Below are positions 1 through 8,785 of a stretch of DNA of 64,000 nucleotides, piece by piece; position 1 is the stretch's first letter, and each line of letters opens with the position of its first letter. The position numbers and the translations under genes were made by a program. This DNA is from Bacteroidota bacterium (GTDB lineage: Bacteria; Bacteroidota; Bacteroidia; NS11-12g; UBA9320), in NCBI GenBank assembly GCA_018700895.1, contig JABIUV010000031.1:1-64000 (forward strand), in the 5' to 3' direction. The notes under the pieces are model-generated. The model was not told the origin of the DNA. It did no database searches and worked only from the letters and a program-made list of their open reading frames with translations.

Positions 1-2448
1 CTCGGCTATGTGATACCCCGAGATACTGACAGAGTAAAAATTTCGTACGCCATTATCGGTAAAGTACTGCTGCACATCACCCATTAGGCGTAGAGCAAAC
101 TCCGTAGAGAAGATGCACGTATTTTGTGCTTGGTCTTCTTTTAGTATATCGGCTTGCACTGTGCCACGCACTTGCTTGAGCGTGTCTGCTTTTATCTGAG
201 CATACACATCGGCAGGTAGCACTTTGTCTCCTGTGAGTCCAAGGAGCATTAGCCCTAGTCCGTCATTGCCCTCTGGCAAGTCACCATCGTACTGTGGCCG
301 TTCGCTTCCTTTCGTTTTGAAGTAAGCATCTATCTTTTTCTGAATTTCGGCTTCTAGTGCATTTTCTTTGATGTAGAGCTCACACTGCTGGTCGATTGCT
401 GCATTCATAAAGAATCCAAGCAGCATAGGTGCAGGACCATTTATAGTCATACTCACAGAGGTCATAGCGTGTGCTAGGTTAAATCCGGAGTATAGTTTTT
501 TGGCATCGTCTAGGCAGCAGATGCTCACACCCGCATTCCCAATTTTACCATAGATATCTGGTCTGTGGTCTGGATCATTACCGTATAGCGTAACCGAGTC
601 AAATGCCGTAGACAATCTCTTGGCTGGCATACTGCTACTGAGGTAGTGAAAACGCTTGTTGGTACGCTCTGGTCCTCCTTCTCCGGCAAACATTCTAGTC
701 GGGTCTTCTCCCTGACGTTTGAACGGGTAGATACCTGCGGTAAATGGAAACTTACCCGGTACGTTTTCTTGCAGATTCCACTGCAGAACATCTCCCCAAG
801 CCTCATACTTTGGTAGCGATACTTTACTTATTTTTTGGTGTGAAAGTGAGATTGTTTTCGTCTCTACCTTTATCTCTCTATTACGCACTAGGTAGGTGTA
901 GATATCATTGGCGTAGGATTCTTTTACGGCGTCCCATCCGTCTATTACCAGTTGTAGTTTCGGATCAAAATCCAAGGCTACTTTGGTGTACGTTTCTTCT
1001 AGGTCTTTTATCAGTCTATCTGCATCCGATATTTCGGATTCTTGTATGGTGCTGATGGTTTTCTTGATTCCGTATAGTTTCTGAGCTATGGCAGACTGCT
1101 CTTTTGCCCATTTGTCGTAGGCTCTATTGTTTTCGGCTATCTCAGAGAGGTATCGCACTCTTTTTGGTGGAATGATAAATATCTTCTCCGACATCTCGTT
1201 AGCCGCCACTAGATTAGAGTCAAACCCTGCTCCTGTTCGCTCGTTTATAGTATCTATCAACTGAGCGTAGAGTGAATTTACCCCCGGATCATTGAACTGA
1301 CTCGCGATAGTGCCGTATACCGGCATCTCATCTGGATCTTGGTCAAATAGGACGTGATTACGCTGAAACTGCTTTTTCACATCCCTTAGTGCATCTAGTC
1401 CACCTCGCTTGTCAAACTTATTCAATGCTATCACATCTGCAAAGTCCAACATATCTATCTTCTCTAACTGTGTAGCCGCACCATACTCTGGTGTCATTAC
1501 ATATAAAGAAGCATCACAATGGTCTGTGATTTCTGTATCGCTTTGGCCTATTCCCGATGTTTCTAAGATGATAAAATCAAAACCCGCTACTTTTAGTATG
1601 TCTTTGGCCGAATCTATATGAGCCGAAAGTGCCAAATTAGCCTGACGGGTAGCTAACGAACGCATATAAACGCGATTATTTCGAATGCTATTCATTCGGA
1701 TTCTATCACCGAGTAAAGCTCCACCTGTCTTTCGTTTAGAAGGATCTACCGATATGATAGCAATGTTTTTATCTGTAAAATCAAGCAGAAAACGTCGCAC
1801 TAATTCGTCTACCAAACTACTCTTACCCGCACCACCTGTTCCTGTGATACCGAGTACTGGAGTTTTTATGGCTTTAGCCTCCGCCTTTATACCTTCTAGT
1901 AATGATTTATTTTCCTCCGGAAAATTTTCGGCAGCAGAGATGACTCTCGCTATCGACATTTTATTCATTGCTCGGAACTCCTCTACTTCATCCGTTAAGT
2001 CTTTACCCGTAGGGAAATCCGATTTCTGCACCAAGTCGTTTATCATCCCTTGCAGACCCATTGCTCTGCCATCGTCTGGATGATATATTTTGGTGACACC
2101 GTATGCTTCTAGCTCTGCTATCTCAGAAGGAAGGATAGTGCCTCCTCCTCCTCCGAAGAGCTTGATGTGACCCGCTCCTTTTTCAGTGAGTAAGTCTCGC
2201 ATGTACTTGAAATACTCATTGTGACCACCTTGGTAGCTGGTCATAGCTATAGCATTGGCATCCTCTTGTATGGCAGTATTTACTACCTCCTCAGCACTTC
2301 TATCGTGCCCTAGGTGTATTACCTCACAGCCCGTAGCTTGTATGATTCTACGCATCACATTGATGGCAGCATCGTGCCCATCAAAAAGCGAGGCAGCGGT
2401 GACTATTCGTACTTTATTAATTGGAGTATAAGGTGTTTGATCGTGCAT
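1..2448 (-). CDS. icmF: Fused acyl-CoA mutase IcmF (isobutyryl-CoA mutase with built-in G-protein chaperone), 3' end outside window
   Basis: Cobalamin-dependent carbon-skeleton mutase that interconverts isobutyryl-CoA and n-butyryl-CoA (or related acyl-CoAs) in the cytoplasm. The 816 visible codons show the fused IcmF order. An N-terminal B12-binding domain carries a DGHDAA motif, with His25 as the expected cobalt ligand. A MeaI/ArgK-type GTPase domain follows, with its P-loop [12 protein letters not shown] from about residue 200. The large-subunit mutase domain starts near residue 550 and still runs open at the window edge (ending around SISGYHIAE). Family members are about 1100 residues, so roughly a quarter is missing off the edge, not deleted. 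ATG at 2448 fits the start of the B12 domain. It is divergent from nupC. An ordinary methylmalonyl-CoA mutase is excluded because B12 domain, GTPase and mutase lie in one frame in this order. Confidence 0.93.
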   Translation of the reverse strand, partial: MHDQTPYTPINKVRIVTAASLFDGHDAAINVMRRIIQATGCEVIHLGHDRSAEEVVNTAIQEDANAIAMTSYQGGHNEYFKYMRDLLTEKGAGHIKLFGGGGGTILPSEIAELEAYGVTKIYHPDDGRAMGLQGMINDLVQKSDFPTGKDLTDEVEEFRAMNKMSIARVISAAENFPEENKSLLEGIKAEAKAIKTPVLGITGTGGAGKSSLVDELVRRFLLDFTDKNIAIISVDPSKRKTGGALLGDRIRMNSIRNNRVYMRSLATRQANLALSAHIDSAKDILKVAGFDFIILETSGIGQSDTEITDHCDASLYVMTPEYGAATQLEKIDMLDFADVIALNKFDKRGGLDALRDVKKQFQRNHVLFDQDPDEMPVYGTIASQFNDPGVNSLYAQLIDTINERTGAGFDSNLVAANEMSEKIFIIPPKRVRYLSEIAENNRAYDKWAKEQSAIAQKLYGIKKTISTIQESEISDADRLIKDLEETYTKVALDFDPKLQLVIDGWDAVKESYANDIYTYLVRNREIKVETKTISLSHQKISKVSLPKYEAWGDVLQWNLQENVPGKFPFTAGIYPFKRQGEDPTRMFAGEGGPERTNKRFHYLSSSMPAKRLSTAFDSVTLYGNDPDHRPDIYGKIGNAGVSICCLDDAKKLYSGFNLAHAMTSVSMTINGPAPMLLGFFMNAAIDQQCELYIKENALEAEIQKKIDAYFKTKGSERPQYDGDLPEGNDGLGLMLLGLTGDKVLPADVYAQIKADTLKQVRGTVQADILKEDQAQNTCIFSTEFALRLMGDVQQYFTDNGVRNFYSVSISGYHIAE

Positions 2449-2469
2449 ATTGAGTTAATAAGCTGAGTG

Positions 2470-2477
2470 CAAAGATA
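2470..2477 (-). promoter_or_regulatory. TAnnTTTG -7 promoter box of icmF
   Basis: On the minus strand this reads TATCTTTG followed by CA. It matches the Bacteroidota primary-sigma -7 consensus TAnnTTTG and lies 21 bases before the icmF ATG. I see no TTG at the expected -33 distance, so it is a partial match. A short inverted repeat (CTCGGT/ACCGAG, 2519-2537) lies further upstream. Confidence 0.4.
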
Positions 2478-2668
2478 AGTCATAGTACTCTTGCTTATTA
2501 GTCGAACACAAGAATAGACTCGGTAAAAACAACCGAGAATACGCGTCTGATTACTTCACCTTAAATGGGCGAATGCTCAGAATGTGCATCTCATGTGAAT
2601 GGTCAATATCCAAAATTTACGAATTCAACTAATGGATAACCTTATATTTACCGCTTTAAAAAAATTAG

Positions 2669-4015
2669 ATGGAAATACTAAGAGGTTTACTGGGCTTAAT
2701 CATACTTATTGGCATAGCCTTTCTTTTTAGCAAGCACAAGAAAAAAGTAAATTGGAAACTTGTACTAGCAGGAGTCAGTATACAGCTCGTACTCGGATTA
2801 CTTATATTTTCTGAAGTAGAAATTCCATTTACCGAGATTTCATTGTCAGATATATTCTCTTACCTCGCTAATTTCTTTACGCAGCTATTATCCTTTACAG
2901 ACATCGGAGCGGAATTCATCTTTGGCAACCTAGTTACGTCTAACCCCGAAATCAGCAAGACAATGGGCTACATTTTTGCTTTCAAGGTATTGCCTACCGT
3001 GGTTTTCTTTTCTGCACTCACTTCACTTTTATACTATCTGGGCATTCTGCAAAAGGTCGTTTACGGTTTTGCTTGGATTTTAAGTAAAACTATGCGTCTA
3101 TCGGGAGCAGAGAGTCTAGCTGCAGCCGCTAACATATTTGTAGGACAAACAGAAGCTCCTTTGGTCGTAAAACCATACATATCCAAAATGAGCAAGTCAG
3201 AAATATTGTGCTTAATGACAGGCGGTATGGCTACCATAGCAGGCGGAGTATTTGCCGCATTTATCGGTTTTTTAGGAGGAGATGATATTGCCTCTCAGCA
3301 AGAATTTGCCAAGCATCTTCTTACTGCATCTATACTATCTGCTCCTGCTGCTATCGTATGTGCTAAGATTCTTTTTCCAGAAACAGAAGAAGTAGACACA
3401 GAATTAAATCTCAGTAAAGAACAAATGGGCAATGGACCATTAGAAGCCATAGCTAATGGCACAACAGACGGTATAAAACTAGCTGTGAATGTAGCAGGAA
3501 TGATACTGGTCTTCTTGGCTTTCATTGCTATGATTAACTATTTGCTTGTGAATATGGTAGGTGCCTTCGATGGCATTGGTTCTTGGCATTTCCAATCACT
3601 CAATGAGAAAATAGCTGCAAACACCATATACGACAACTTTAACCTAGAGATGATCTTGGGGTACCTCTTTGCTCCTTTGGCGTGGGTGATTGGCATAAAT
3701 TCTGAAGACATAGTACTCAGCGGACAACTACTAGGACAAAAAACAGTAATTAATGAATTCATTGCCTATCTATCACTCAAAGATATTATCGCAGGTAACG
3801 GTGTTGGAGCTTTAGGACATAGATCAGTCGTAATAATGACTTACGCACTTTGTGGATTTTCTAATTTCGCCTCTATAGGTATACAAATAGGAGGTATCAG
3901 CTCTATAGCACCAAACCAACGAAGTGTCTTAGCCAAACTAGGCCTACGAGCACTACTAGGCGGCACGCTTGCCTGCCTCATGACGGCAACCATTGCTGGT
4001 ATGTTATTCGCATAA
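2669..4015 (+). CDS. NupC-type concentrative nucleoside transporter (CNT family)
   Basis: Inner-membrane symporter that takes up nucleosides with H+ or Na+. The 448-residue protein is strongly hydrophobic throughout, with an N-terminal helix (LRGLLGLIILIGIAFLF), a second segment near 32-48, and the CNT gate/core region. The core shows family-typical stretches such as SGAESLAAAANIFVGQTEAP (about 144-163) and the C-terminal FSNFASIGIQIGGISSIAP. Length matches the family (about 400-450). ATG at 2669 is the first start in frame after an AT-rich leader. The next gene begins 5 bases after its stop, so the two are probably co-transcribed. Exact substrate preference (pyrimidine or purine nucleoside) cannot be read from the sequence. 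Confidence 0.93.
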   Translation: MEILRGLLGLIILIGIAFLFSKHKKKVNWKLVLAGVSIQLVLGLLIFSEVEIPFTEISLSDIFSYLANFFTQLLSFTDIGAEFIFGNLVTSNPEISKTMGYIFAFKVLPTVVFFSALTSLLYYLGILQKVVYGFAWILSKTMRLSGAESLAAAANIFVGQTEAPLVVKPYISKMSKSEILCLMTGGMATIAGGVFAAFIGFLGGDDIASQQEFAKHLLTASILSAPAAIVCAKILFPETEEVDTELNLSKEQMGNGPLEAIANGTTDGIKLAVNVAGMILVFLAFIAMINYLLVNMVGAFDGIGSWHFQSLNEKIAANTIYDNFNLEMILGYLFAPLAWVIGINSEDIVLSGQLLGQKTVINEFIAYLSLKDIIAGNGVGALGHRSVVIMTYALCGFSNFASIGIQIGGISSIAPNQRSVLAKLGLRALLGGTLACLMTATIAGMLFA

Positions 4016-4019
4016 CACT

Positions 4020-4733
4020 ATGAACAGAGGTTACTTATACGGTGACGGTTTTTTTGAAACCATAAGAACACGAAACGGAGAAATACCCTTAGTAGAAACT
4101 CACATTGATCGCATTGCAGAGGCACTCGTCATTTACGACATGTATCCTGCTTTCAACATTGATGAAGATTTCATTTTTGCGTTAGCATCTGGATATCCTG
4201 ATAATGGTAGTTTACGAATCAATTTTTTCAGAGATGGACAAGGTAAGTATGCTCCCGAAACCGACGAAGTCGCTTTTGACCAATCGTTTACAGAACATAG
4301 TCAACCGTTTTATCTTCCCACTTCGTTAGACCTAGCTACCGACCTCCAATCTGCACCAGTTCGTAAAGGAACACTCGCCATATATCCCGAAGCAAAACCG
4401 TTGATGCCTTGGCTTACTGTAAAAAGCCTTAGCAGCATCTACTATGTGCTTGCCGCTAAGTATAAGCAAGAGCAGCAAGCCGATTATCTCCTCATCAAAA
4501 ACACAAAAGGACACATCTGCGAAGAGCTAGTCAGTAATATTATCATTCAAAAAGGCGAAGATTTATTCATCCCGAGCCTCCAAAGCGGCGGAGTAAACGG
4601 AGCTACCCAACGATACCTACTCAGAAACTATGGTTTTGCTATCACGGAGAAGCAAGTTTCTCTGCAGGACATAGAATCTGCTGATGCAGTGTACAGTTGC
4701 AAGGGGAGTACTGGGGTGAGTAGGATTAGGTAG
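4020..4733 (+). CDS. Class IV PLP aminotransferase (aminodeoxychorismate lyase / branched-chain aminotransferase family), possibly C-terminally shortened
   Basis: Fold-type IV PLP enzyme, either 4-amino-4-deoxychorismate lyase (folate synthesis) or an amino-acid aminotransferase. The N-terminus MNRGYLYGDGFFETIR is characteristic of the family. Lys135 in TVKSLSS is the expected Schiff-base lysine, and Glu168/Glu169 in HICEELVSN lie where the PLP-binding glutamate is expected. ATG at 4020 is preferred over an upstream in-frame start inside nupC because it begins exactly at the family N-terminus. The protein is 237 residues and stops soon after SADAVYSCKGSTGV. Relatives usually have a further 25-40 residues forming the last strands. 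This early end coincides with the accessory gene that abuts it tail to tail with one base between the stops. PabC is the best guess for function but is not proven. Confidence 0.78.
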   Translation: MNRGYLYGDGFFETIRTRNGEIPLVETHIDRIAEALVIYDMYPAFNIDEDFIFALASGYPDNGSLRINFFRDGQGKYAPETDEVAFDQSFTEHSQPFYLPTSLDLATDLQSAPVRKGTLAIYPEAKPLMPWLTVKSLSSIYYVLAAKYKQEQQADYLLIKNTKGHICEELVSNIIIQKGEDLFIPSLQSGGVNGATQRYLLRNYGFAITEKQVSLQDIESADAVYSCKGSTGVSRIR

Positions 4734-4734
4734 T

Positions 4735-5340
4735 TTAGCTAACCCATTCGGCAAGAATTTTCTTTTTATTCCACTTCCCATTTTTAAACTCATATAGAAT
4801 AGTTACGCCATAACCACATAGCATTCCACAGATATGACCATATTCTACAATCATTAAGTCACAGTTTTTATTAAAAACCGGTAAACTTATCCAAGAACCT
4901 GCTCCTTCATATAATGACGTAAGAAGCTCATCAATATCTAATGAGTCATTCGAATCATTCTTATCGTCAACGACCAATCTAGAAAAAGACCAAGTGAATG
5001 TATCTCTACTAACTTCTTGGTTAGAAATCCGAAATTCATTCGAAATTGAATCTCCAACATATCTAAAGACATAATTATCAAAATCAGGATAGCAATGAAT
5101 TCTAACTTCTTTTGAACCAGGGGAAGTATAGTGAATGCAGGTGGTATCACTGTACTTAAAAATTCTATCATCAATGACTAGTGGCTTTCTATCTAGTAAA
5201 TTAATATTAATATATTTCGCACAGGAATCCTCGATGTACTCAAAAGCTAGTTCTTCTCTATCATCCATAGTAACTACCTGAGCATACACAATGTTTGCGA
5301 AAAACAAGAAAGCGACACTTGATGCAATAACTACTCTCAC
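4735..5340 (-). CDS. Unrecognised secreted protein, non-ATG start
   Basis: I do not recognise this protein. The frame is open from 5370, but the only start there is a TTG lying inside the ahcY terminator hairpin. The GTG at 5340 gives a compact signal peptide (MRVVIASSVAFLFFANIVYA, then Gln), so I prefer it. There is no ATG until 34 codons into the open frame. The mature part is about 180 residues, acidic, with several cysteines (SCAKY, TTCIHY, IHCYP, KNCD, HICGMLCGYG) and no motif I can name. A periplasmic or secreted location is inferred. It sits between the ends of the aminotransferase and ahcY, directly behind the ahcY terminator, with no visible promoter of its own. It may be transcribed by read-through, or be a remnant of an acquired gene. 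Confidence 0.55.
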   Translation of the reverse strand: MRVVIASSVAFLFFANIVYAQVVTMDDREELAFEYIEDSCAKYININLLDRKPLVIDDRIFKYSDTTCIHYTSPGSKEVRIHCYPDFDNYVFRYVGDSISNEFRISNQEVSRDTFTWSFSRLVVDDKNDSNDSLDIDELLTSLYEGAGSWISLPVFNKNCDLMIVEYGHICGMLCGYGVTILYEFKNGKWNKKKILAEWVS

Positions 5341-5361
5341 AATCCCAAAGATAAATAAAAA

Positions 5362-5392
5362 AAATCCCAATCGCCTTAGGCAATTGGGATTT
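5362..5392 (-). terminator. Rho-independent terminator of ahcY
   Basis: A 10-bp stem AAATCCCAAT/ATTGGGATTT is extended by GCC/GGC around a TTA loop, with one C/A mismatch between. Read on the minus strand it is followed by a run of eight T. It lies 42 bases after the ahcY stop. The same stem sequence and the same C/A mismatch recur in the gldJ terminator near 8.8 kb. Confidence 0.85.
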
Positions 5393-5434
5393 GAAATTTA
5401 TTATGTTGAAATTTGATATTATTCGCTTTGCGAA

Positions 5435-6745
5435 TTAATATCTGTAAGCATCTCCTTTGTAAGGACCGTTCATTCCTACACCGATGTAGTCTGCTTGGTC
5501 TTGAGATAGTTCCTCTAGCTCTACACCTATTTTGGCAAGGTGAAGTGCAGCTACTTTCTCATCTAGATGCTTAGGTAGTACATATACTTCGTTTTTGTAG
5601 TTGGCACTGTTTTCCCACAGCTCTAGTTGAGCAAGCGTTTGGTTAGTGAATGAGTTACTCATCACAAATGATGGGTGACCTGTAGCACAACCCAAGTTTA
5701 CCAATCTACCTTCTGCAAGGACGATAAGCTCGTTTCCGTCTACATTGTAAACATCTACCTGAGGCTTCACTTCAAATTTAGTATCTCCGTAATTATCATT
5801 TAGGTAAGCGATGTCTATCTCATTGTCAAAGTGACCAATGTTACACACTATCGTTTTGTCGTTCATTAACTTGAAGTGCTTCTCCGTAAGGATATCCTTG
5901 TTACCGGTAGCAGTTACTACTATTTGAGCTCTAGGAATAGCATTCTCCATTTTCTTCACTTCAAAACCGTCCATAGCAGCTTGCAATGCACATATTGGAT
6001 CTATTTCGGTAACGATAACTCTCGCACCTGCTCCTGCCAGTGACGCTGCAGTACCTTTTCCTACGTCTCCGTATCCAGCTACTACTGCTACTTTACCTGC
6101 TATCATTACATCCGTAGCTCTACGTATCGCATCTACTGCAGACTCTTTACATCCGTACTTGTTATCAAACTTTGATTTGGTAACAGAGTCATTGATGTTG
6201 ATAGCTGGAAGAGGAAGTGTTCCTGCTTTTTGTCTATCATACAGTCTGAGTACACCTGTAGTAGTCTCTTCTGAGATACCTCTGATGCCTTCTACCAGTT
6301 GTGGATACTTATCCAATACCATATTGGTTAAATCTCCACCGTCGTCAAGAATCATATTCAGGGGCTTACCACCCTCAAAACCGTGCAAAGTCTGCTCTAT
6401 ACACCAGTCAAATTCTTCCTCGTTCATACCCTTCCACGCATATACAGCCGTGCCCGCAGCAGCTATAGCAGCAGCAGCCTGATCTTGTGTCGAGAATATA
6501 TTACAACTACTCCAAGTCACCTCAGCACCTAGTGCTTGTAGGGTTTCTATGAGTACCGCCGTTTGAATTGTCATATGCAGACATCCTGCTATACGAGCTC
6601 CAGCAAGAGGCTTGCTATCTCCAAATTCTTCTCTAAGAGCCATCAAGCCCGGCATCTCCGCTTCGGCTATGTTTATCTCTTTACGTCCCCAATCCGCTAG
6701 CGAAATGTCTTTTACCTTGTAATTGCTCATCGTTTGTGTTGTCAT
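5435..6745 (-). CDS. ahcY: S-adenosylhomocysteine hydrolase
   Basis: Reversibly hydrolyses S-adenosylhomocysteine to adenosine and homocysteine, removing the inhibitory product of SAM-dependent methylation. It is NAD-dependent and cytoplasmic. The 436-residue length is normal. Visible signatures are [16 protein letters not shown] (about 54-69), the active-site region SVTKSKFDN with lysines 190 and 192, the Rossmann motif GYGDVGKG (224-231), and the family C-terminus ending in YRY. ATG at 6745 gives a short N-terminal extension; a second in-frame ATG five codons later is also possible. The gene is divergent from the bacilliredoxin gene and ends in a strong terminator. I see no SAH or SAM riboswitch in the 90-base divergent region. 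Confidence 0.97.
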   Translation of the reverse strand: MTTQTMSNYKVKDISLADWGRKEINIAEAEMPGLMALREEFGDSKPLAGARIAGCLHMTIQTAVLIETLQALGAEVTWSSCNIFSTQDQAAAAIAAAGTAVYAWKGMNEEEFDWCIEQTLHGFEGGKPLNMILDDGGDLTNMVLDKYPQLVEGIRGISEETTTGVLRLYDRQKAGTLPLPAININDSVTKSKFDNKYGCKESAVDAIRRATDVMIAGKVAVVAGYGDVGKGTAASLAGAGARVIVTEIDPICALQAAMDGFEVKKMENAIPRAQIVVTATGNKDILTEKHFKLMNDKTIVCNIGHFDNEIDIAYLNDNYGDTKFEVKPQVDVYNVDGNELIVLAEGRLVNLGCATGHPSFVMSNSFTNQTLAQLELWENSANYKNEVYVLPKHLDEKVAALHLAKIGVELEELSQDQADYIGVGMNGPYKGDAYRY

Positions 6746-6765
6746 TCTTTAAATTAAAAGTGGTG

Positions 6766-6773
6766 CAAATTTA
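6766..6773 (-). promoter_or_regulatory. TAnnTTTG -7 promoter box of ahcY
   Basis: The minus strand reads TAAATTTG followed by CA, 20 bases before the ahcY ATG, matching the Bacteroidota -7 consensus. No TTG is found at the usual -33 spacing, so this is a half-site prediction. Confidence 0.4.
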
Positions 6774-6836
6774 ATACTTACAGAACAATCCATTCCTTGC
6801 TTTTGTTGCATATTTGCAATAAATACCTAAAATAAG

Positions 6837-7250
6837 ATGTATCCAGCAGAATTAGTAGCTCCTATGCGAGCAGATTTGACAAATAATGGTTTCACAGAAC
6901 TTAGAGATGCTGAGCAGGTCAACACTGCACTAGCCAATGCCAAAGGCACTTCTCTTCTTGTAATAAATAGCGTATGCGGATGTGCAGCAGGAACCTGCCG
7001 ACCAGGTGCCGTAGCATCACTTGGCGGTGACAAAAAGCCCGACAATCTATTCACTGTATTCGCAGGTGTAGATAGCGAGGCCGTGGCCACAGCAAGAGAG
7101 CACCTTCTTCCCTACCCTCCTAGTAGCCCGAGTATTGGCGTTTTCAAAGACGGTGAGCTGGTTCACTTTGTGGAGCGTCACCATATAGAAGGTCGCAGTG
7201 CCGAGATGATTTCCAATCACCTGCAGCAAGTGTACAAAGAATATTGCTAG
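6837..7250 (+). CDS. Bacilliredoxin (BrxA/BrxB, YphP/YqiW family)
   Basis: Small thiol-disulfide protein that removes bacillithiol from oxidised protein cysteines. The 137-residue length, the start MYPAELVAPMR and the CGC motif (Cys47-Gly-Cys49 in NSVCGCAAGTC) are diagnostic. Cys54 is also conserved in appearance. The C-terminal half keeps the family pattern PSSPSIGVFKDGELVHFVER and ends in a free cysteine. This implies a bacillithiol-using cell, although no bacillithiol biosynthesis gene lies in the window. The gene is transcribed away from ahcY and followed by its own terminator. The near-match CATATTTG upstream may be its -7 box. Confidence 0.93.
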   Translation: MYPAELVAPMRADLTNNGFTELRDAEQVNTALANAKGTSLLVINSVCGCAAGTCRPGAVASLGGDKKPDNLFTVFAGVDSEAVATAREHLLPYPPSSPSIGVFKDGELVHFVERHHIEGRSAEMISNHLQQVYKEYC

Positions 7251-7302
7251 TCATTCAGGCATTTCCGTAGGGTTGGTAAATACCTGACGCCAAATGAATT
7301 AT

Positions 7303-7330
7303 AAGCACTACCTAGCGGTGGTGCTTTTTT
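7303..7330 (+). terminator. Rho-independent terminator of the bacilliredoxin gene
   Basis: AAGCACTACC pairs with GGTGGTGCTT (one G-T wobble) around a TAGC tetraloop and is followed by a T run. It lies about 50 bases after the stop codon on the same strand. Confidence 0.85.
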
Positions 7331-7392
7331 ATGTCTAGTGTTTATCTCTTGGTGGCAATACTCGGGCTGTACACTTGTGGTCCTCGCCTAGC

Positions 7393-7463
7393 TAGGCAGT
7401 AGGCTATAGGCCGTGCGGTGGCTCTGTGCCGCCGCCTCCAGCGGCCTAGCTCTACTACGCCTA
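7393..7463. repeat. GC-rich compound palindrome in accessory spacer
   Basis: A roughly 70-base imperfect inverted repeat. TAGGC (7393-7397) pairs with GCCTA (7459-7463), AGTAG (7398-7402) with CTACT (7452-7456), and AGGCCG (7408-7413) with CGGCCT (7442-7447). An internal hairpin forms between GCGGTGGC (7415-7422) and GCCGCCGC (7428-7435). It overlaps no real gene and is far richer in GC than its surroundings. A perfect 12-base palindrome, GCCTAGCTAGGC, overlaps its left edge (7386-7397). It has no T run, so it is not a plain terminator. It resembles REP/BIME-like multicopy palindromes, but copy number cannot be judged from one window. Confidence 0.65.
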
Positions 7464-7789
7464 TCTGTTCTGTGAGCTACCGCTTCCATCCCGTTGCTGA
7501 GGTCGTGTATTTTGTTTTTTCTCAGCTAAACGAGGGCGAAAAGAAGACCGCATCTTTTGTTTTCTTTCTTGGCGTAGTGCTCACGATTTCTCTTGGGTCT
7601 CTTTCGGGATTACCCGGAGGAGTTGAAGGAGACCTCCGAGGAGATGAATTCCCTTATATGGGACTCATTTATTCAACAGTCATAGAAGTTGCAGGGCTCG
7701 GTAGTCGTTTTTTCGTTTAGTTACTCTAATATGTTTAATTCTTTGGTTCCCCATAAAAGTTTAACTGACCTATCTTTCACTGCACCACT
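7464..7789. other. Spacer with no supportable gene
   Basis: No coding frame here is convincing on either strand. A plus-strand open frame (7418-7720) runs through the palindrome and has no family resemblance, so I reject it. One short hairpin (GGAGG/CCTCC around 7616-7638) is visible. The flanks are a bacilliredoxin terminator and the end of a lipoprotein remnant, consistent with decayed accessory DNA. Confidence 0.5.
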
Positions 7790-8240
7790 CTAAAAACACT
7801 CGACAGAATCACCTTCAATTTTTATCTCTTCTATTTCAAAATCATAGGTGTCATAACCTTCACTTTCATATTGACTGAATATAACCTTATAAGGTTCAAA
7901 AGTATTCTTTAAGTCAATTTTTGAAATAATTAGACTTTCAAGGCCTATTGTAAATACAAGATAATTGTCATCCAATTCATTAAACAAAGGTTGAATTTTG
8001 GAATTGCAAGGAAGGCGTAATGTATCCACGAATGATTTTTCTCTACTGTCATATCTTACAACAAAAAAAACCGTCAAAGATGAACAGACTATTGGCTAAA
8101 GTGACAACTATAGGGTCAAAATTCCTTGCATAGTGCAGTCCAAGACTGTCCTTATCATTTATAATTAAATTATCCTCAAGAACTTTATAGAATGGATTCG
8201 AACTATTTGATGTGCATGCGAATAGCCCCTCGAACCAGGA
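7790..8240 (-). pseudogene. Lipoprotein remnant: no start codon, and a frameshift in a run of eight A
   Basis: Two minus-strand frames join into one protein-like sequence of about 150 residues. Frame one opens after a stop at 8241-8243 and reads WFEGLFACTSNSS (lipobox-like LFAC, Cys at 8214-8216), continuing to FIFDGFF. It then shifts at the A8 run at 8063-8070 (T8 on the coding strand). Removing one base restores ...DGFFVVRYDSREK..., which stays open to 7790. No ATG, GTG or TTG precedes the lipobox in frame, so start and signal peptide are gone. They are replaced by the 3' part of the RHS fragment, which overlaps in another frame. I do not recognise the family. It could be a decayed immunity or surface lipoprotein. 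A sequencing error could explain the frameshift but not the missing start. Confidence 0.6.
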
Positions 8241-8764
8241 TTAAACGTTGCCCCAATAGTTACAGTGTATACTAGATGTCCATCTTCTTTATTTGTTCCG
8301 TTCGCAATTTCCTTTAGATTTGGAATATTAACATCTGATTTATAATTTTTATCTACCGAAGTTCCATCCTTTTTCACTAAATCAAGATCTGTTTCATTTC
8401 GGTCACCACTCTGTAAGTCAACTGTAATGTGTTCATAGCGACCAGCTATTCCGTAATCCTTTGCAAAAGTCTTTCCTCCCTTAGTGTATTTGGTCCATAG
8501 GTTGTAGGCTACTCTATGAAGTTTATTGCTGAAACTAGTTTTGATGGTATCACCTTTAACATCTATATAGATAATTGGATTGTTTGCAAAACATGCATAA
8601 GGACTGATTGAAACATTTGGTTTAGGATCAACATTCCATCTTCGACCAAGTCGACTATCATACTGCCAGTACTCTGCGGTGTACGAGTTACCTCTACCAG
8701 CTACCTCATCGTCTCCCTCTTGGCCTTGGAATCCCGACCCAAACCTAATCTCTCCAGCTTTCAT
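8165..8764 (-). CDS. Orphan RHS-repeat-associated core fragment with variable C-terminal tip
   Basis: The 199-residue product starts directly inside the RHS-associated core. GSGFQGQEGDDEVAGRGNSY and DSRLGRRWNVDP, then PYACFANNPIIYIDVKGD (ending near residue 75), match the conserved end of RHS/YD-repeat proteins. The next 125 residues are a variable tip I cannot assign (includes GGKTFAKDYGIAGRYEHITV). Full RHS proteins are over 1000 residues with long YD-repeat shells, so this is a displaced 3' cassette, not a complete toxin. ATG at 8764 (MKAGEIRFGSG) is preferred over a TTG at 8794 inside the gldJ terminator. The last 20 or so residues (YSHAHQIVRIHSIKFLRII) overlap the lipoprotein remnant in another frame and look like junction read-through. 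Confidence 0.65.
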   Translation of the reverse strand: MKAGEIRFGSGFQGQEGDDEVAGRGNSYTAEYWQYDSRLGRRWNVDPKPNVSISPYACFANNPIIYIDVKGDTIKTSFSNKLHRVAYNLWTKYTKGGKTFAKDYGIAGRYEHITVDLQSGDRNETDLDLVKKDGTSVDKNYKSDVNIPNLKEIANGTNKEDGHLVYTVTIGATFNPGSRGYSHAHQIVRIHSIKFLRII

Positions 8765-8785
8765 TTCCTCAAATTTACAAAAAAA

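Noticed and set aside
6746-6836. A SAM or SAH riboswitch upstream of ahcY
   Set aside because: The 90-base divergent spacer is mostly AT and shows no stem set of that size.
7418-7720. A 100-codon plus-strand frame behind the bacilliredoxin gene
   Set aside because: It runs through the GC-rich palindrome, has no family resemblance and no promoter or start context. I treat it as chance.
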